64,000 nt of DNA, taken from positions 110,656 to 174,655 of the forward strand of contig JAHCAI010000008.1 in assembly GCA_019634975.1 (NCBI GenBank), in the 5' to 3' direction. Positions 26,995 to 37,329 of this stretch are shown in pieces (within the stretch, counting starts at the first letter, position 1; each line of letters opens with the position of its first letter). The notes under the pieces are model-generated. The model did not search any database, had not been told where the DNA came from, and saw only the letters and a list, made by a program, of their open reading frames with translations. The position numbers and the translations under genes were made by a program. The DNA is from Burkholderiales bacterium (GTDB taxonomy: Bacteria > Pseudomonadota > Gammaproteobacteria > Burkholderiales > SG8-41).

Positions 26995-28488
26995 CTATTG
27001 CACCGGCAGTTTGCTGTACGAAACATGGGCCAGCAACTCGCTGACGGAGACATGCAGCACTTCGGCGAAAGGTTGAGGCCATACGCCCATCACCAGCACC
27101 AGCACGGCCAGCACGCCGAGGATCAGGAATTCGCGGACATTGATGTCCTTCAGACCGGCGACATGGCTGTTGGCAACCGCGCCGAACATCACCCGCTTGT
27201 ACATCCACAGCGTGTAGGCGGCGCCGAAGATCAGCGTGATCGCCGCGGCGAAGGCATACCAGAAGTTGACCTTGACCGCCCCCATGATCACCAGGAACTC
27301 GCCGACAAAGCCGCTGGTGCCCGGCAGGCCGGCATTGGCCATCGCGAACAGCATGAACAGCGCGGCGAACACCGGCATGCGGTTGGCGACGCCGCCGTAA
27401 TCGGCAATCTGCCGCGAATGCATGCGGTCGTAGAGCACGCCGACGCAGAGGAACAGCGCCCCGGAGACGAAACCGTGGGAGATCATCTGGATGATCGCGC
27501 CTTCGACGCCCTGCGCATTGAACAGGAAAATGCCCAGCGTGACGAAACCCATGTGCGAGATCGACGAGTAGGCGATCAGCTTCTTCATGTCGGTCTGCAC
27601 CAGCGCCACGAGGCCGATGTAGACCACCGCGATCAGCGACAGGCCGATCACCACCGGCGCCAGGTAGAGGCTGGCATCGGGCACGATCGGCAGGCTCAAG
27701 CGCAGGAAGCCGTAGCCGCCGAGCTTGAGCATGATCGCGGCCAGCACCACCGAGCCCCCGGTGGGCGCCTCGACGTGGGCATCGGGCAGCCAGGTGTGCA
27801 CAGGCCACATCGGAACCTTCACTGCAAATGCCATGAAAAATGCAATAAAAACAAGTACTTGCAATATCATCGGCAGCTGCACCGCATAGAGGTCGAGGAA
27901 CGCGAAGCTGCCGCCGGCGGCGTTGTAGAGCACGATCAGCGCGACCAGCGACAGCAGCGAGCCGAGCAGCGTGTAGAGGAAGAACTTCATCGCCGCGTAG
28001 ACGCGGTTGGGTCCGCCCCAGACACCGATGATCACGAACATCGGGATCAGCGTCGCCTCGAAGAACACGTAGAACAGCATCGCATCGAGCGCCGAAAACA
28101 CGCCGTTCATCAGCCCCGACAGCACCAGGAAGGCCGCCAGGTACTGCGCGACGCGGGTCTGGATCACCTCCCAGGCGGCGACCACGACAAGGATGGTGGT
28201 GAAGCTGTTGAGCAGGATCAGCAGCAGCGAAATGCCGTCGATGCCGAGGTGATAGTTGATGTTGAAGGTTTCGATCCATGGCTTCAGCTCGCCAAACTGG
28301 AATCCGGCCTGCAGCAGGTCGAAGCCGGTGTAGAGCGGCACCGTGACGGCGAAGCCGAGCACGGCGCCGATCAGCGCGACCACGCGCGCCGCCTGGGCGT
28401 TGCGGTCGCCCCCGGTGAACAGCACCGCGACACCGGCGACGATCGGCACCCAGATGGCGAGGCTCAGTAACGGTAATCCCTGCATCAT
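26995..28488 (-). CDS. nuoM: NADH-quinone oxidoreductase subunit M
   Basis: This 497-residue protein has the complex I antiporter-like fold: FYVFFEATLIPMFVIIG (channel Glu144), WPVHTWLPDAHVEAPTGGSV and KKLIAYSSISHMGFVTLG. It is full length. An oddity lies in codons 208-219, which encode a conserved helix (LQVLVFIAFFMA) using AT-rich codons and so form copy F of the dispersed AT-rich motif. Gene order and spacing are normal. Confidence 0.96.
   Translation of the reverse strand: MMQGLPLLSLAIWVPIVAGVAVLFTGGDRNAQAARVVALIGAVLGFAVTVPLYTGFDLLQAGFQFGELKPWIETFNINYHLGIDGISLLLILLNSFTTILVVVAAWEVIQTRVAQYLAAFLVLSGLMNGVFSALDAMLFYVFFEATLIPMFVIIGVWGGPNRVYAAMKFFLYTLLGSLLSLVALIVLYNAAGGSFAFLDLYAVQLPMILQVLVFIAFFMAFAVKVPMWPVHTWLPDAHVEAPTGGSVVLAAIMLKLGGYGFLRLSLPIVPDASLYLAPVVIGLSLIAVVYIGLVALVQTDMKKLIAYSSISHMGFVTLGIFLFNAQGVEGAIIQMISHGFVSGALFLCVGVLYDRMHSRQIADYGGVANRMPVFAALFMLFAMANAGLPGTSGFVGEFLVIMGAVKVNFWYAFAAAITLIFGAAYTLWMYKRVMFGAVANSHVAGLKDINVREFLILGVLAVLVLVMGVWPQPFAEVLHVSVSELLAHVSYSKLPVQ
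27832..27865 (-). repeat. AT-rich dispersed motif, copy F, inside nuoM
   Basis: On the minus strand, CAAGTACTTGTTTTTATTGC then ATTTTTC matches the consensus. It lies wholly in codons 208-219 of nuoM without interrupting the protein, so it does not look like a recent insertion. Confidence 0.7.
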
Positions 28489-28507
28489 CAGCTCTTCATT
28501 TCCGGTT

Positions 28508-30553
28508 TCAGCCGCTGTAGGCCAGCGTGAGCAGCAGCAATACGCCGATGATCATCGCGAATGCGTAGTGATAGATGTAGCCCGACTGCACATGCCGCAC
28601 CACGGCGGCGAACCAGCCGACCAGGCGCGCCGAGCCGTTGACCATCGCGTTGTCGATCAGCGCCACGTCGCCGCCCTTCCACAGGCCGGTGCCCAGAGCG
28701 CGCGCGCCGCCGGCGAAGAACCAGTCGTTGAAGCGGTCGAGGCCGTATTTCTCCATCAGTATCGTCACCGCCACGCCCCACTGCCGGCGCAGCCGGCCCG
28801 GCAGCTCCGGCCGGATGATGTAGAGGAACCAGGCGGTCGCGGCGCCGGCCACGGCCAGCCAGAACGGCAGAGTGCCCAGCGCGTGGCTCATCATGCCGAT
28901 GACGCCGTGGAAGTTCTGGGCCATCACCGCCATCGCGGTATGCGCGGGGTTTACCGTGATCGAGCTGCCGAAATAATTGCCATAGACGAAGCCGCCGATC
29001 AGCCACCCGGCCGCAACCGACGGAATCGCCAGCATCAGCAGCGGGAAGGTCACCACCCAGGGCGATTCGTGGGGCTTGTGCGCCTCGCCGTGGTGGTCGT
29101 CGTGTTCGTCGTGGCCGTGATCGTCGTGGTGGCCCGCCGCCGCTGCCTCCGCATCCGCCGCCCTGACATCGGGATCATGCGGGTCGGCAAAGCGCTCCTT
29201 GCCGTGGAAGGCGTAGAACACCAGGCGGAAGGAATAGAAGCCGCCGACGAACACCCCGGCCACGGCCAGCGCATAGGCGAAACCGGCGCCCGGGACGGTG
29301 GCGTGTTTCAGCGCCTCGACAATGGTTTCCTTGGAGAAAAAGCCGGCAAAGGGCGGCAGGCCGGCATTGGCGATGGCGCCAATCAGCACCGTCAGATAGG
29401 TGATCGGCATGTATTTCGCGAGGCCGCCCATCTTGCGCATGTCCTGCTGGTGGTGCATCGCGATGATCACCGAGCCGGCGCCGAGGAACAGCACCGCCTT
29501 GAAGAAGGCATGGGTAAAGAGGTGGAAAATCGCCGCCGAGTAGGCCGAAGCGCCCAGCGCCATGGTCATGTAGCCCAGCTGCGACAGCGTCGAATAGGCC
29601 ACCACCCGCTTGATGTCGTACTGCACGGTGGCGATCAGCGCCATGAAGAAGGCGGTGATCGCGCCGATGAACAGCACGAATGACAGCGCCGCCTCCGACA
29701 GTTCGAACAGCGGCGACATCCGCGCGACCATGAAAATGCCCGCGGTGACCATGGTCGCGGCGTGGATCAGCGCGGAGATCGGCGTCGGCCCTTCCATCGA
29801 GTCCGGCAGCCACACATGCAGCGGAAACTGCGCCGACTTGCCCATCGCGCCGATGAACAGCAGGATGCAGATCACGGTGATCAGCGACCATTCGACGCCC
29901 GGAAACAGCTCGACGGTGTTGGCGGCAAGCCGCCCGGCATTGGCGAACACCGCGGCATAGTCGAGGGTGCCGAAATACATCAGCACCAGCGCAATGCCGA
30001 GCAGGAAACCGAAGTCGCCCACGCGGTTGACCAGGAAAGCCTTGAGGTTGGCGTAGATCGCCGTCGGGCGGTTGTACCAGAACCCGATCAGCAGGTAGGA
30101 CACGAGGCCCACCGCCTCCCAGCCGAAGAACAGCTGCAGGAAATTGTTGCTCATCACCAGCATCAGCATCGAGAAGGTGAAAAGCGAGATGTAGCTGAAG
30201 AAGCGCTGGTAGCCTGGATCGTCGGCCATGTAGCCGATGGTGTAGATGTGCACCATCAGCGACACGAAGGACACCACCATCATCATCGTCGCCGACAGCG
30301 GGTCGATAAGGAAGCCGATCTCGAACCTGATGTTCCCCGAGGCAAGCCAGGTGTAGACCGGGCCGTTGAACACGTTGCCGGCCATCACGTCGCGATAGAC
30401 CAGGAAGGATGCGGCCAGGCACACCACCATGCCGAGGATGGTGACGACATGCGCGGCGCGGCGGCCGATGGCCCAGCCGAACAGGCCGGCGATTATCGCG
30501 CCGGCGAGCGGCGCCAGCGGCACCAGCAGGTAGAGTTTCTGCATCTCGGTCAT
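28508..30553 (-). CDS. nuoL: NADH-quinone oxidoreductase subunit L
   Basis: This 681-residue protein is the distal antiporter-like subunit. GWEAVGLVSYLLIGFW (channel Glu), LPDSMEGPTPISALIHAATM and KRVVAYSTLSQLGYM are intact. A C-terminal lateral helix region is present. A His/Asp-rich loop (about nt 29075-29160, GHHDDHGHDEHDDHHGEAH) is inserted before the last helices. Such loops occur in beta-proteobacterial NuoL and may bind metal, with unknown purpose. Confidence 0.96.
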   Translation of the reverse strand: MTEMQKLYLLVPLAPLAGAIIAGLFGWAIGRRAAHVVTILGMVVCLAASFLVYRDVMAGNVFNGPVYTWLASGNIRFEIGFLIDPLSATMMMVVSFVSLMVHIYTIGYMADDPGYQRFFSYISLFTFSMLMLVMSNNFLQLFFGWEAVGLVSYLLIGFWYNRPTAIYANLKAFLVNRVGDFGFLLGIALVLMYFGTLDYAAVFANAGRLAANTVELFPGVEWSLITVICILLFIGAMGKSAQFPLHVWLPDSMEGPTPISALIHAATMVTAGIFMVARMSPLFELSEAALSFVLFIGAITAFFMALIATVQYDIKRVVAYSTLSQLGYMTMALGASAYSAAIFHLFTHAFFKAVLFLGAGSVIIAMHHQQDMRKMGGLAKYMPITYLTVLIGAIANAGLPPFAGFFSKETIVEALKHATVPGAGFAYALAVAGVFVGGFYSFRLVFYAFHGKERFADPHDPDVRAADAEAAAAGHHDDHGHDEHDDHHGEAHKPHESPWVVTFPLLMLAIPSVAAGWLIGGFVYGNYFGSSITVNPAHTAMAVMAQNFHGVIGMMSHALGTLPFWLAVAGAATAWFLYIIRPELPGRLRRQWGVAVTILMEKYGLDRFNDWFFAGGARALGTGLWKGGDVALIDNAMVNGSARLVGWFAAVVRHVQSGYIYHYAFAMIIGVLLLLTLAYSG

Positions 30554-30560
30554 CGCCGCA

Positions 30561-30869
30561 TCAGCCCTTCATCTGGTTGATGTCTTCGACATGGATGGTG
30601 CGCAGGTTGCGGAACAGCACCACCAGGATCGCCAGGCCGATCGCCGACTCGGCCGCGGCAACGGTCAGGATGAAAAACACGAATACCTGGCCCGCGGTGT
30701 CGCCGAGAAAATGCGAGAAGGCGATGAAATTCAGGTTGACCGCGAGCAGCATCAGCTCGATCGCCATCAGCAGCACGATGATGTTCTTGCGGTTCAGGAA
30801 AATGCCGACCACCGAGATCGCGAACAGGATCGCGCCGAGGACGAGGTAATGGGAGAGCGAAATGCTCAT
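30561..30869 (-). CDS. nuoK: NADH-quinone oxidoreductase subunit K
   Basis: This 102-residue, three-helix subunit has the two conserved membrane Glu residues in [12 protein letters not shown] and [11 protein letters not shown]. It starts inside the nuoJ stop (4-bp overlap), so translation is coupled. It contributes to the E-channel of complex I. Confidence 0.97.
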   Translation of the reverse strand: MSISLSHYLVLGAILFAISVVGIFLNRKNIIVLLMAIELMLLAVNLNFIAFSHFLGDTAGQVFVFFILTVAAAESAIGLAILVVLFRNLRTIHVEDINQMKG

Positions 30870-31480
30870 GAGCCGCCCTCCTTCTTCTCGGCCGGCATCG
30901 AGACCATGCGCACCCGGTCCTCGCGGCGCACGGACACCTGCTGCGCCGGATCGATGTACTTGCCGTGCTTGCGCCGGCGCAGCGTCAGCGCGATGGCCGC
31001 AACAATCGCGACCAGCAGGATCACCGCAGCAAGCTCGAAGGGATAGACGTAATCGGTGTAGAGCAGGCGCCCGAGTTCCTTGGTGTTGCTGTAGCCTTCC
31101 GGCGCGGGCTCGGGGCGCGGCGCCTCGGCAAGGCCGAACCAGGGGCCGGCCAGCACCAGCGCCATCTCCACCACCAGCAGCAGCGCGACCACCGCGCCCA
31201 CCGGGAGGTAGCTCCAGAACCCCTCGCGCAACCGGGTCAGGTTGATGTCGAGCATCATCACGACAAACAGGAACAGCACCATCACCGCGCCGACATAGAC
31301 CAGGATCAGCGCGATGCCGAGAAACTCCGCCTCGAGTTGGATCCAGATGCCGGCGGATGTGCAGAAGGCGAGCACCAGGAACAGCGCGGCGTGCACCGGG
31401 TTCCTCGCGGTGATCACGCGCAGGGCGGCAAACACCAGCACCGTCGCGAAGAACCAGAAGATGAATTCTTGAAATGTCAT
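30866..31480 (-). CDS. nuoJ: NADH-quinone oxidoreductase subunit J
   Basis: This 204-residue membrane subunit begins [20 protein letters not shown] and contains [19 protein letters not shown] and the helix [19 protein letters not shown], whose pi-bulge Tyr/Gly region is conserved in NuoJ. The C-terminal tail is charged. It starts about 100 bp after nuoI, the second largest gap in the operon after nuoA-nuoB, and has no strong ribosome site. Confidence 0.95.
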   Translation of the reverse strand: MTFQEFIFWFFATVLVFAALRVITARNPVHAALFLVLAFCTSAGIWIQLEAEFLGIALILVYVGAVMVLFLFVVMMLDINLTRLREGFWSYLPVGAVVALLLVVEMALVLAGPWFGLAEAPRPEPAPEGYSNTKELGRLLYTDYVYPFELAAVILLVAIVAAIALTLRRRKHGKYIDPAQQVSVRREDRVRMVSMPAEKKEGGS

Positions 31481-31583
31481 TGTTGTGCGTGAGGAGTGAG
31501 GCGTCAGGCGCCAACCCGCGACACCCGCAGGTTTTCCGCTTTTTGCGCCTTACCCTTCAATCCTGTCTCTTTGCTTTCCACGT

Positions 31584-32072
31584 TTACCGGTACTTCGCGT
31601 CTGCAGCACGGTCTTTCGCGATCTGCTCTTCACAGGCATCGCCGATCGCGAGCAGCATCGGCTTGGTGTAGATCAGGTCGCCGCGCTTCTCGCCGTGGTA
31701 TTCGAAAATCCGGGTCTCGACGATCGAATCCACCGGGCAGGACTCCTCGCAGAAGCCGCAGAAGATGCACTTGGTGAGGTCGATGTCGTAGCGCGTGGTG
31801 CGGCGGGTACCGTCGGCGCGCTGCTCCGACTCGATGGTGATCGCCAGCGCCGGGCACACCGCCTCGCACAGCTTGCAGGCAATGCAGCGCTCTTCGCCAT
31901 TGGGATAGCGGCGCAGCGCATGCAGCCCCCGGAACCGCGGACTCTGGGGGGTTTTTTCCTCCGGAAACTGCACCGTGATCTTGCGCGCGAAGAAATAGCG
32001 CCCGGTGAGCGCCATGCCCTTCAGCAGCTCGAACAGCAGGAAAGTGCTGAAAAATTTGCGGATCGCCGTCAT
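31584..32072 (-). CDS. nuoI: NADH-quinone oxidoreductase subunit I
   Basis: This 162-residue ferredoxin-like subunit has two 4Fe-4S motifs, [12 protein letters not shown] and [12 protein letters not shown], which bind clusters N6a and N6b. The N-terminal amphipathic helix ([22 protein letters not shown]) anchors it to the membrane arm. The ATG at 32072 overlaps the nuoH stop by 4 bp; the longer open frame is a shadow of nuoH. Confidence 0.97.
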   Translation of the reverse strand: MTAIRKFFSTFLLFELLKGMALTGRYFFARKITVQFPEEKTPQSPRFRGLHALRRYPNGEERCIACKLCEAVCPALAITIESEQRADGTRRTTRYDIDLTKCIFCGFCEESCPVDSIVETRIFEYHGEKRGDLIYTKPMLLAIGDACEEQIAKDRAADAKYR

Positions 32073-33145
32073 GAGTTCCACCATATCCACAGCGGGGTCT
32101 GCATCCAGGCGCCAAGCACGACGATCCACACCAGCGTGACCGGGATGAAGACCTTCCAGCCGAGGCGCATGATCTGGTCGTAGCGGTAACGCGGGAAGGT
32201 CGCGCGGAACCACAGGAAGGACGACACCACCAGGAAAGCCTTCAGCAGCAGCCAGCCGAAGCTGGGGGCGCCGAGAATTCCCCAGGACGCCGGGAACGGC
32301 GACAGCCAGCCGCCGAGGAAGAGGATCGCGGTCAGCATCGAGATCAGGATCATGTTCGCGTATTCGGCGAGGAAAAACACCGCGAAGGTCATGCCCGAGT
32401 ATTCGACATGGAAGCCCGCGACGATTTCCGATTCGCCCTCGGCCACGTCGAACGGCGCGCGGTTGGTCTCGGCCACGCCGGAAATCAGGTAGGTCAGGAA
32501 CAGCGGGAACAGCGGGATCCAGAACCAGCTGAACATGCCCGCCCCGCCCTGCTGCGCCTTGACGATTTCGCCGAGGTTCAGGCTCTGCGCCGCCATCAGC
32601 ACGCCGACCAGCGCGAAGCCCATCGCGATCTCGTAGGACACGATCTGCGCGGCCGAGCGCATCGCGCCGAGGAAGGCGTACTTGGAGTTCGAGGCCCAGC
32701 CGGCAATGATCACGCCGTAGACGCCGAGCGAGGTCATCGCCAGCAGGTAAAGCAGGCTGGCGTCTATGTTCGACAGCACCAGTTCCGGCGAAAACGGCAC
32801 CACTGCCCAGGCCGCCAGCGCCGGCATGATCGCCATGATCGGCGCCAGCACGAACAGGAAGCGGTTGGCGCCGGTCGGCACGATGATTTCCTTGACCAGC
32901 AGCTTCAGGCCGTCGGCGATCGGCTGCGCCAGCCCGCCCAGCCAGGAAATGCCGAAGAAGGTCGTGCGGTTCGGTCCGATGCGGATCTGCATGAAGCCGA
33001 TGACCTTGCGCTCCCACAGCGTCAGGTAGGCCACGCACAGCATCAGCGGCACCACGATCATCAGGATTTTCGCGAGCGTCCACGCCACCGGCCACAGCGG
33101 CCCGAGCAGCGATTGCGGATAGGCGAGCAGCGTATCGAGCATCAC
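32069..33145 (-). CDS. nuoH: NADH-quinone oxidoreductase subunit H
   Basis: This 358-residue membrane subunit forms the quinone entry site. [18 protein letters not shown], the acidic loop [17 protein letters not shown] and the helix [12 protein letters not shown] are all family signatures. It has about eight helices and overlaps nuoG and nuoI by 4 bp on each side. Confidence 0.97.
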   Translation of the reverse strand: MMLDTLLAYPQSLLGPLWPVAWTLAKILMIVVPLMLCVAYLTLWERKVIGFMQIRIGPNRTTFFGISWLGGLAQPIADGLKLLVKEIIVPTGANRFLFVLAPIMAIMPALAAWAVVPFSPELVLSNIDASLLYLLAMTSLGVYGVIIAGWASNSKYAFLGAMRSAAQIVSYEIAMGFALVGVLMAAQSLNLGEIVKAQQGGAGMFSWFWIPLFPLFLTYLISGVAETNRAPFDVAEGESEIVAGFHVEYSGMTFAVFFLAEYANMILISMLTAILFLGGWLSPFPASWGILGAPSFGWLLLKAFLVVSSFLWFRATFPRYRYDQIMRLGWKVFIPVTLVWIVVLGAWMQTPLWIWWNS

Positions 33146-35511
33146 GCGGTCGCCTTCTGCGCCTGGACCACGCGCTCGAGGACCAGTGCCGCCGCCGCAT
33201 CGCCCAGTTGCGCGGTCTCCGCGCGCGCCAGTGCGATGCGCACGCAGTCGGCCGGCAGGCCCTCATCGAGCGCATACGGCAGCAGCGCTTCGCCGCCGTC
33301 CTGGGCAATGCGGACCAGATCGCCATCACGCAGGCCCAGGCGATCCGCCAGCGCGCGGTTCATCATCGCCACCGGCGGCTGCGCATCGCGGGTCTGCTGC
33401 AGGCTCGGTGCGCGGCGCGCCAGCGCATCGGCGGCATAGATCGGCACTTCGGCAATCCGTGCGGGGCCTGCGGCGGCATTCGTCAGCGCTGCGACAGTCA
33501 TATTCAAGTTATTGTTTTTATTTAATATTTCTGATTTTCCGTGGAGCGCCTCGCGTTGCGCATCGTCGGCGCCGTCGTGTTCGAAGCCCTCCAGTCCGAG
33601 CAGATTGCCCAGCACGCGCAGCACCTTCCACGCCGGACGCGTCTCGCCCAGCGGCTTGACGACGCCATTGAAGGACTGCACCCGGCCCTCGGTGCTGACA
33701 AAAGTGCCGGCAGTTTCGGTGAAGGGCGCGATTGGCAGCATCACGTTCGCGTAATCGGCGGCACCGTGCTGGAACGGACTCATCGCCACCACCAGCTCGG
33801 CCTGCCTCATCGCGGCAATCGCGGCCCGCGGGTTGGCGCAGTCGAGCTCCGGTTCGGCGCCCAGCAGCAGATAGGCCTTCAGCGGTGATTCGATCATCTG
33901 CCGCGCATTCTTGCCTGCGACCTTGCCGGTCGGCACGCAGCCGGCGATGTAGCCGCCGACGCTGTTCGCGGCCGCGCCGAGGAAGCCGAAGGGGCAGCCG
34001 AGAACCTGCGCCAGCGCCTGGGCCAGCGCCTGCAGCGCCGCGGCAGCCGGATGCTGCTCGGCCAGGTTGCCGAGGAAAATGCCGGCCTTCGCGCCCGAAG
34101 CAAGGCTGTCGGCGATGCGTTTCGCGCCGTCGGAAACGGTGACGCCGTCGACCGCAGCCCGCACCGCTTCCGGGATCGCGACGTTTTTCAGCGCGGCCGC
34201 CGCCTTCAGCACCTGCGCCAGCACCTGCGGCAGCAGCGCCGGTGCCACAATCGCCTTGTTGGCGACGCGCATCAGCAGTTCGTCGTCCGCGGCATGGATC
34301 AGGTTGAGCTGGGTCTGCTTCTTGGTCGACTGGCGCAAGCGGTGCGCGAGCAGCGGATGATCCTTGCGCAGCGTCGAGCCGACCAGCAGCACGCGATCGA
34401 GCTGCGCGAAGTCGGCAATGCTCATGCCGAGCCAGGGCACACCGGCGCGCCTGCCGTCGGCGGAGAAATCGCTGTGGCGCAGGCGGAAATCGACGTTGCC
34501 GGACCCGTAGCCGCGCAGCAGCTTCTGCAGCAGGTGCAGCTCTTCCAGCGTCTGGTGCGGCGTCGCCAGCGCGCCGATGGCGGCGGCGCCGTGCGCGGCC
34601 TTGATGCGCTTCAGTTCCGAGGCGACGAATTCCAGCGCCGCCGGCCATTCAACCTCCTGCCAGCGGCCGTCGCGCTTGAGCATCGGCTTCGCCAGGCGCT
34701 GCTCGGAATTGAGCGCCTCGTAGGAGAAGCGGTCCTTGTCCGACAGCCAGCATTCGTTGACGGCTTCGTTCTCGCGCGGCAGCGCGCGCATGACGCGGTT
34801 CTGCTTGACCTGCAGCGTCAGGTTGGAGCCGAGGCCGCAGTGCGGGCTCACCGAAGGCTTGCGCGTCAGCTCCCAGGTGCGGGCGCTGTAGCGGAAAGGC
34901 TTCGAGGTCAGCGCGCCGACCGGACAGAGGTCGATCACGTTGCCCGACAGCTCGGAATCGACGGTCTTGCCGACAAATGTGATGATTTCGGAATGCTCGC
35001 CGCGGCCGATCATGCCCAGTTCCATGATGCCGGCGATTTCCTGGCCGAAACGGACGCAGCGCGTGCAGTGGATGCAGCGCGTCATGTCGGTCGAGATCAG
35101 CGGACCGAGGTTCTTGTTGGCAACGACGCGCTTGTCTTCCTGGTAACGCGACTCGCTGCCGCCGTAGCCGACCGCCAGGTCCTGCAGCTGGCATTCACCG
35201 CCCTGGTCGCAGATCGGGCAGTCCAGCGGATGGTTGATCAGGAGGAACTCCATGACCCCCTTCTGCGCGGTGACGGCAGCATCCGAATGTGTCCACACCT
35301 TCATGCCGTTGGTGACCGGCGTCGCGCAGGCCGGCAGCGGCTTGGGCGCCTTCTCGACCTGCACCAGGCACATCCTGCAGTTGGCGGCGATCGACAGCTT
35401 CCTGTGATAACAGAAGTGCGGCACGAAAGTGCCGGCCTTGTTGGCGGCATCCATGATCGTGCTGCCTTCGGGCACTTCCATCAGCTTGCCGTCGAGTTCG
35501 ATTTCGAGCAT
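33142..35511 (-). CDS. nuoG: NADH-quinone oxidoreductase subunit G
   Basis: This 789-residue subunit has an N-terminal 2Fe-2S domain (C34, C45, C48, C62), the [17 protein letters not shown] segment for cluster N5/N4, the [16 protein letters not shown] motif, and a molybdopterin-oxidoreductase-like body. Residues 657-670 (around [11 protein letters not shown]) are a short Asn-rich stretch coded by AT-rich DNA and coincide with copy E of the dispersed motif. The reading frame is intact. The gene starts 9 bp after nuoF. Confidence 0.96.
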   Translation of the reverse strand: MLEIELDGKLMEVPEGSTIMDAANKAGTFVPHFCYHRKLSIAANCRMCLVQVEKAPKPLPACATPVTNGMKVWTHSDAAVTAQKGVMEFLLINHPLDCPICDQGGECQLQDLAVGYGGSESRYQEDKRVVANKNLGPLISTDMTRCIHCTRCVRFGQEIAGIMELGMIGRGEHSEIITFVGKTVDSELSGNVIDLCPVGALTSKPFRYSARTWELTRKPSVSPHCGLGSNLTLQVKQNRVMRALPRENEAVNECWLSDKDRFSYEALNSEQRLAKPMLKRDGRWQEVEWPAALEFVASELKRIKAAHGAAAIGALATPHQTLEELHLLQKLLRGYGSGNVDFRLRHSDFSADGRRAGVPWLGMSIADFAQLDRVLLVGSTLRKDHPLLAHRLRQSTKKQTQLNLIHAADDELLMRVANKAIVAPALLPQVLAQVLKAAAALKNVAIPEAVRAAVDGVTVSDGAKRIADSLASGAKAGIFLGNLAEQHPAAAALQALAQALAQVLGCPFGFLGAAANSVGGYIAGCVPTGKVAGKNARQMIESPLKAYLLLGAEPELDCANPRAAIAAMRQAELVVAMSPFQHGAADYANVMLPIAPFTETAGTFVSTEGRVQSFNGVVKPLGETRPAWKVLRVLGNLLGLEGFEHDGADDAQREALHGKSEILNKNNNLNMTVAALTNAAAGPARIAEVPIYAADALARRAPSLQQTRDAQPPVAMMNRALADRLGLRDGDLVRIAQDGGEALLPYALDEGLPADCVRIALARAETAQLGDAAAALVLERVVQAQKATA
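33503..33541 (+). repeat. AT-rich dispersed motif, copy E, inside nuoG
   Basis: TCAAGTTATTGTTTTTATT then TAATATTTCTGATTTTCCG. It lies within nuoG codons 657-670. Its 3' flank GATTTTCCG is shared with copy B, so the conserved unit may be nearer 38 bp. Confidence 0.7.
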
Positions 35512-35520
35512 GGCGTCAGC

Positions 35521-36837
35521 CTAGATATAAGGTGCGACCAGGCACTTCTTGTGGTCGATGTGGTACTGGAATTCGTCACGATAGTGCTTGAGGAAGGCGC
35601 GCACCGGCATCGCCGCCGCGTCGCCCAGCGCGCAGATCGTGCGGCCCTGGATGTTCTGCGCCACGTTGTCGAGCAGGTCGAGGTCCTCCGGCCTGCCCTT
35701 GCCGTGCTCGATGCGGTCGACCACGCGGTAGAGCCAGCCGGTGCCCTCGCGACAGGGGGTGCACTGGCCGCAGGACTCCTCGTAGTAGAAATAGGACAGG
35801 CGCAGCAGCGACTTCACCATGCAGCGCGTCTCGTCCATCACGATCACCGCGCCGGAACCCAGCATCGAGCCGGCCTTGGCGATCGAGTCGTAATCCATGT
35901 CGGTGGCCATCATGATGTCGGCGGGCAGCACCGGCATCGAGGAGCCGCCGGGAATGACCGCCTTCAGCTTTTTGCCGTCGCGCATGCCGCCGGCCATCTC
36001 CAGCAGTTTCGGGAAGGGCGTGCCAAGCTTGACCTCGAAATTGCCGGGCCGCGCCACGTCGCCGGACACCGAGAAGATCTTGGTGCCGCCGTTGTTGGGC
36101 TTGCCCATGTTGAGGAAAGCCTCGCCGCCATTGTTGATGATCCACGGCACCGCGGCAAAGGTCTCGGTGTTGTTGATCGTCGTCGGCTTGCCGTAGAGGC
36201 CGAAGCTCGCCGGGAACGGCGGCTTGAAGCGCGGCTGGCCCTTCTTGCCCTCCAGCGACTCGAGCAGCGCGGTCTCCTCGCCGCAGATGTAGGCACCCCA
36301 GCCGTGGTGCGCATGCAGCTGGAACGAGAAATCGCTGCCGAGGATCCTGTCGCCGAGGTAACCCGCGGCACGGGCCTCCTCCAGCGCCTCCTCGAAACGT
36401 TCGTAGACCTCCCAGACTTCGCCGTGGATGTAGTTGTAGCCCACGGTGATGCCCATCGCGTAGCCGCCGATGATCATGCCCTCGATCAGGATGTGCGGGT
36501 TGTAGCGCAGGATGTCGCGGTCCTTGAATGTGCCCGGCTCGCCCTCGTCCGAATTGCAGACCAGGTACTTCTGCCCCGGGAACTGCCGCGGCATGAAGCT
36601 CCACTTCAACCCGGTCGGGAAGCCCGCGCCGCCGCGGCCGCGCAGCGCCGATTTCTTCAGCTCGTTGATGATGTTCTCGGGCGGCATCTTCTCGCCGAGG
36701 ATCTTCCGCAGCGCGGAATAGCCGCCGCGCGCTTCGTAATCCCTCAGGCGCCAGTTGCTGCCGTTGACGCCTTTCATGATCAGGGCGTCCGGCCCGAAGA
36801 TGTCACCGCTGAACGGCGGAATCGGCAGGCCCATCAC
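35521..36837 (-). CDS. nuoF: NADH-quinone oxidoreductase subunit F
   Basis: This 438-residue subunit binds NADH and FMN. The Gly-rich [15 protein letters not shown], the [15 protein letters not shown] block, and the N3 cluster ligands [12 protein letters not shown] plus the later [11 protein letters not shown]ys are intact. The start overlaps the nuoE stop by 4 bp. Confidence 0.97.
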   Translation of the reverse strand: MMGLPIPPFSGDIFGPDALIMKGVNGSNWRLRDYEARGGYSALRKILGEKMPPENIINELKKSALRGRGGAGFPTGLKWSFMPRQFPGQKYLVCNSDEGEPGTFKDRDILRYNPHILIEGMIIGGYAMGITVGYNYIHGEVWEVYERFEEALEEARAAGYLGDRILGSDFSFQLHAHHGWGAYICGEETALLESLEGKKGQPRFKPPFPASFGLYGKPTTINNTETFAAVPWIINNGGEAFLNMGKPNNGGTKIFSVSGDVARPGNFEVKLGTPFPKLLEMAGGMRDGKKLKAVIPGGSSMPVLPADIMMATDMDYDSIAKAGSMLGSGAVIVMDETRCMVKSLLRLSYFYYEESCGQCTPCREGTGWLYRVVDRIEHGKGRPEDLDLLDNVAQNIQGRTICALGDAAAMPVRAFLKHYRDEFQYHIDHKKCLVAPYI

Positions 36838-37322
36838 TCCAGCTCCTTCAGCAGCCGGTCGATCTTCTCGGGAGTCATTGCGCAGAGCATGGTCTTGTTG
36901 TTGCGAAGCATCACCGGCGCATCACCGCAGGCGCCCATGCACTCGCCTTCCTTCAGCGTGAAACGGCCATCCGGCGTGGTTTCGTTGAAACCGATGCCGA
37001 GCACCTTCTTCAGGTGCTCCGCGGCATGGGTTGCGCCCTGCAGCGCGCAGGGCAGGTTGGTGCAGATCGTCAGCTTGTGCCTGCCGACCGGCTTCAGGTC
37101 GTACATCGTGTAGAAGGTCGCGACCTCGTACACCGCCACCGGCGGCATGCCCAGGTACCGGGCAACGAAGTCCATGGTCTCGGTCGACAGCCAGCCCTTC
37201 TCGTCCTGGGCGATGGTCAGCGCCGCCATCACGGCGGAATCCTTGCGCTCGGGCGGATACTTGGCCACTGCCCTGTCGATTTTCGCCAGCGACTCGGGGG
37301 ACAAAATCATCGGCGCGTTCAT
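36834..37322 (-). CDS. nuoE: NADH-quinone oxidoreductase subunit E
   Basis: This 162-residue thioredoxin-like subunit binds 2Fe-2S cluster N1a through CTNLPC and [22 protein letters not shown] is characteristic. ATG 37322 was preferred over the longer frame, which runs into nuoD. Confidence 0.97.
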   Translation of the reverse strand: MNAPMILSPESLAKIDRAVAKYPPERKDSAVMAALTIAQDEKGWLSTETMDFVARYLGMPPVAVYEVATFYTMYDLKPVGRHKLTICTNLPCALQGATHAAEHLKKVLGIGFNETTPDGRFTLKEGECMGACGDAPVMLRNNKTMLCAMTPEKIDRLLKELE

Positions 37323-37329
37323 CGGTCGT

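Noticed and set aside
34051..37113. Plus-strand open frame of 1020 codons opposite nuoG-nuoE
   Set aside because: It lies wholly antisense to intact nuo genes, has no ribosome site, and its composition (His/Arg/Asp-rich) is that of a GC-rich shadow frame.
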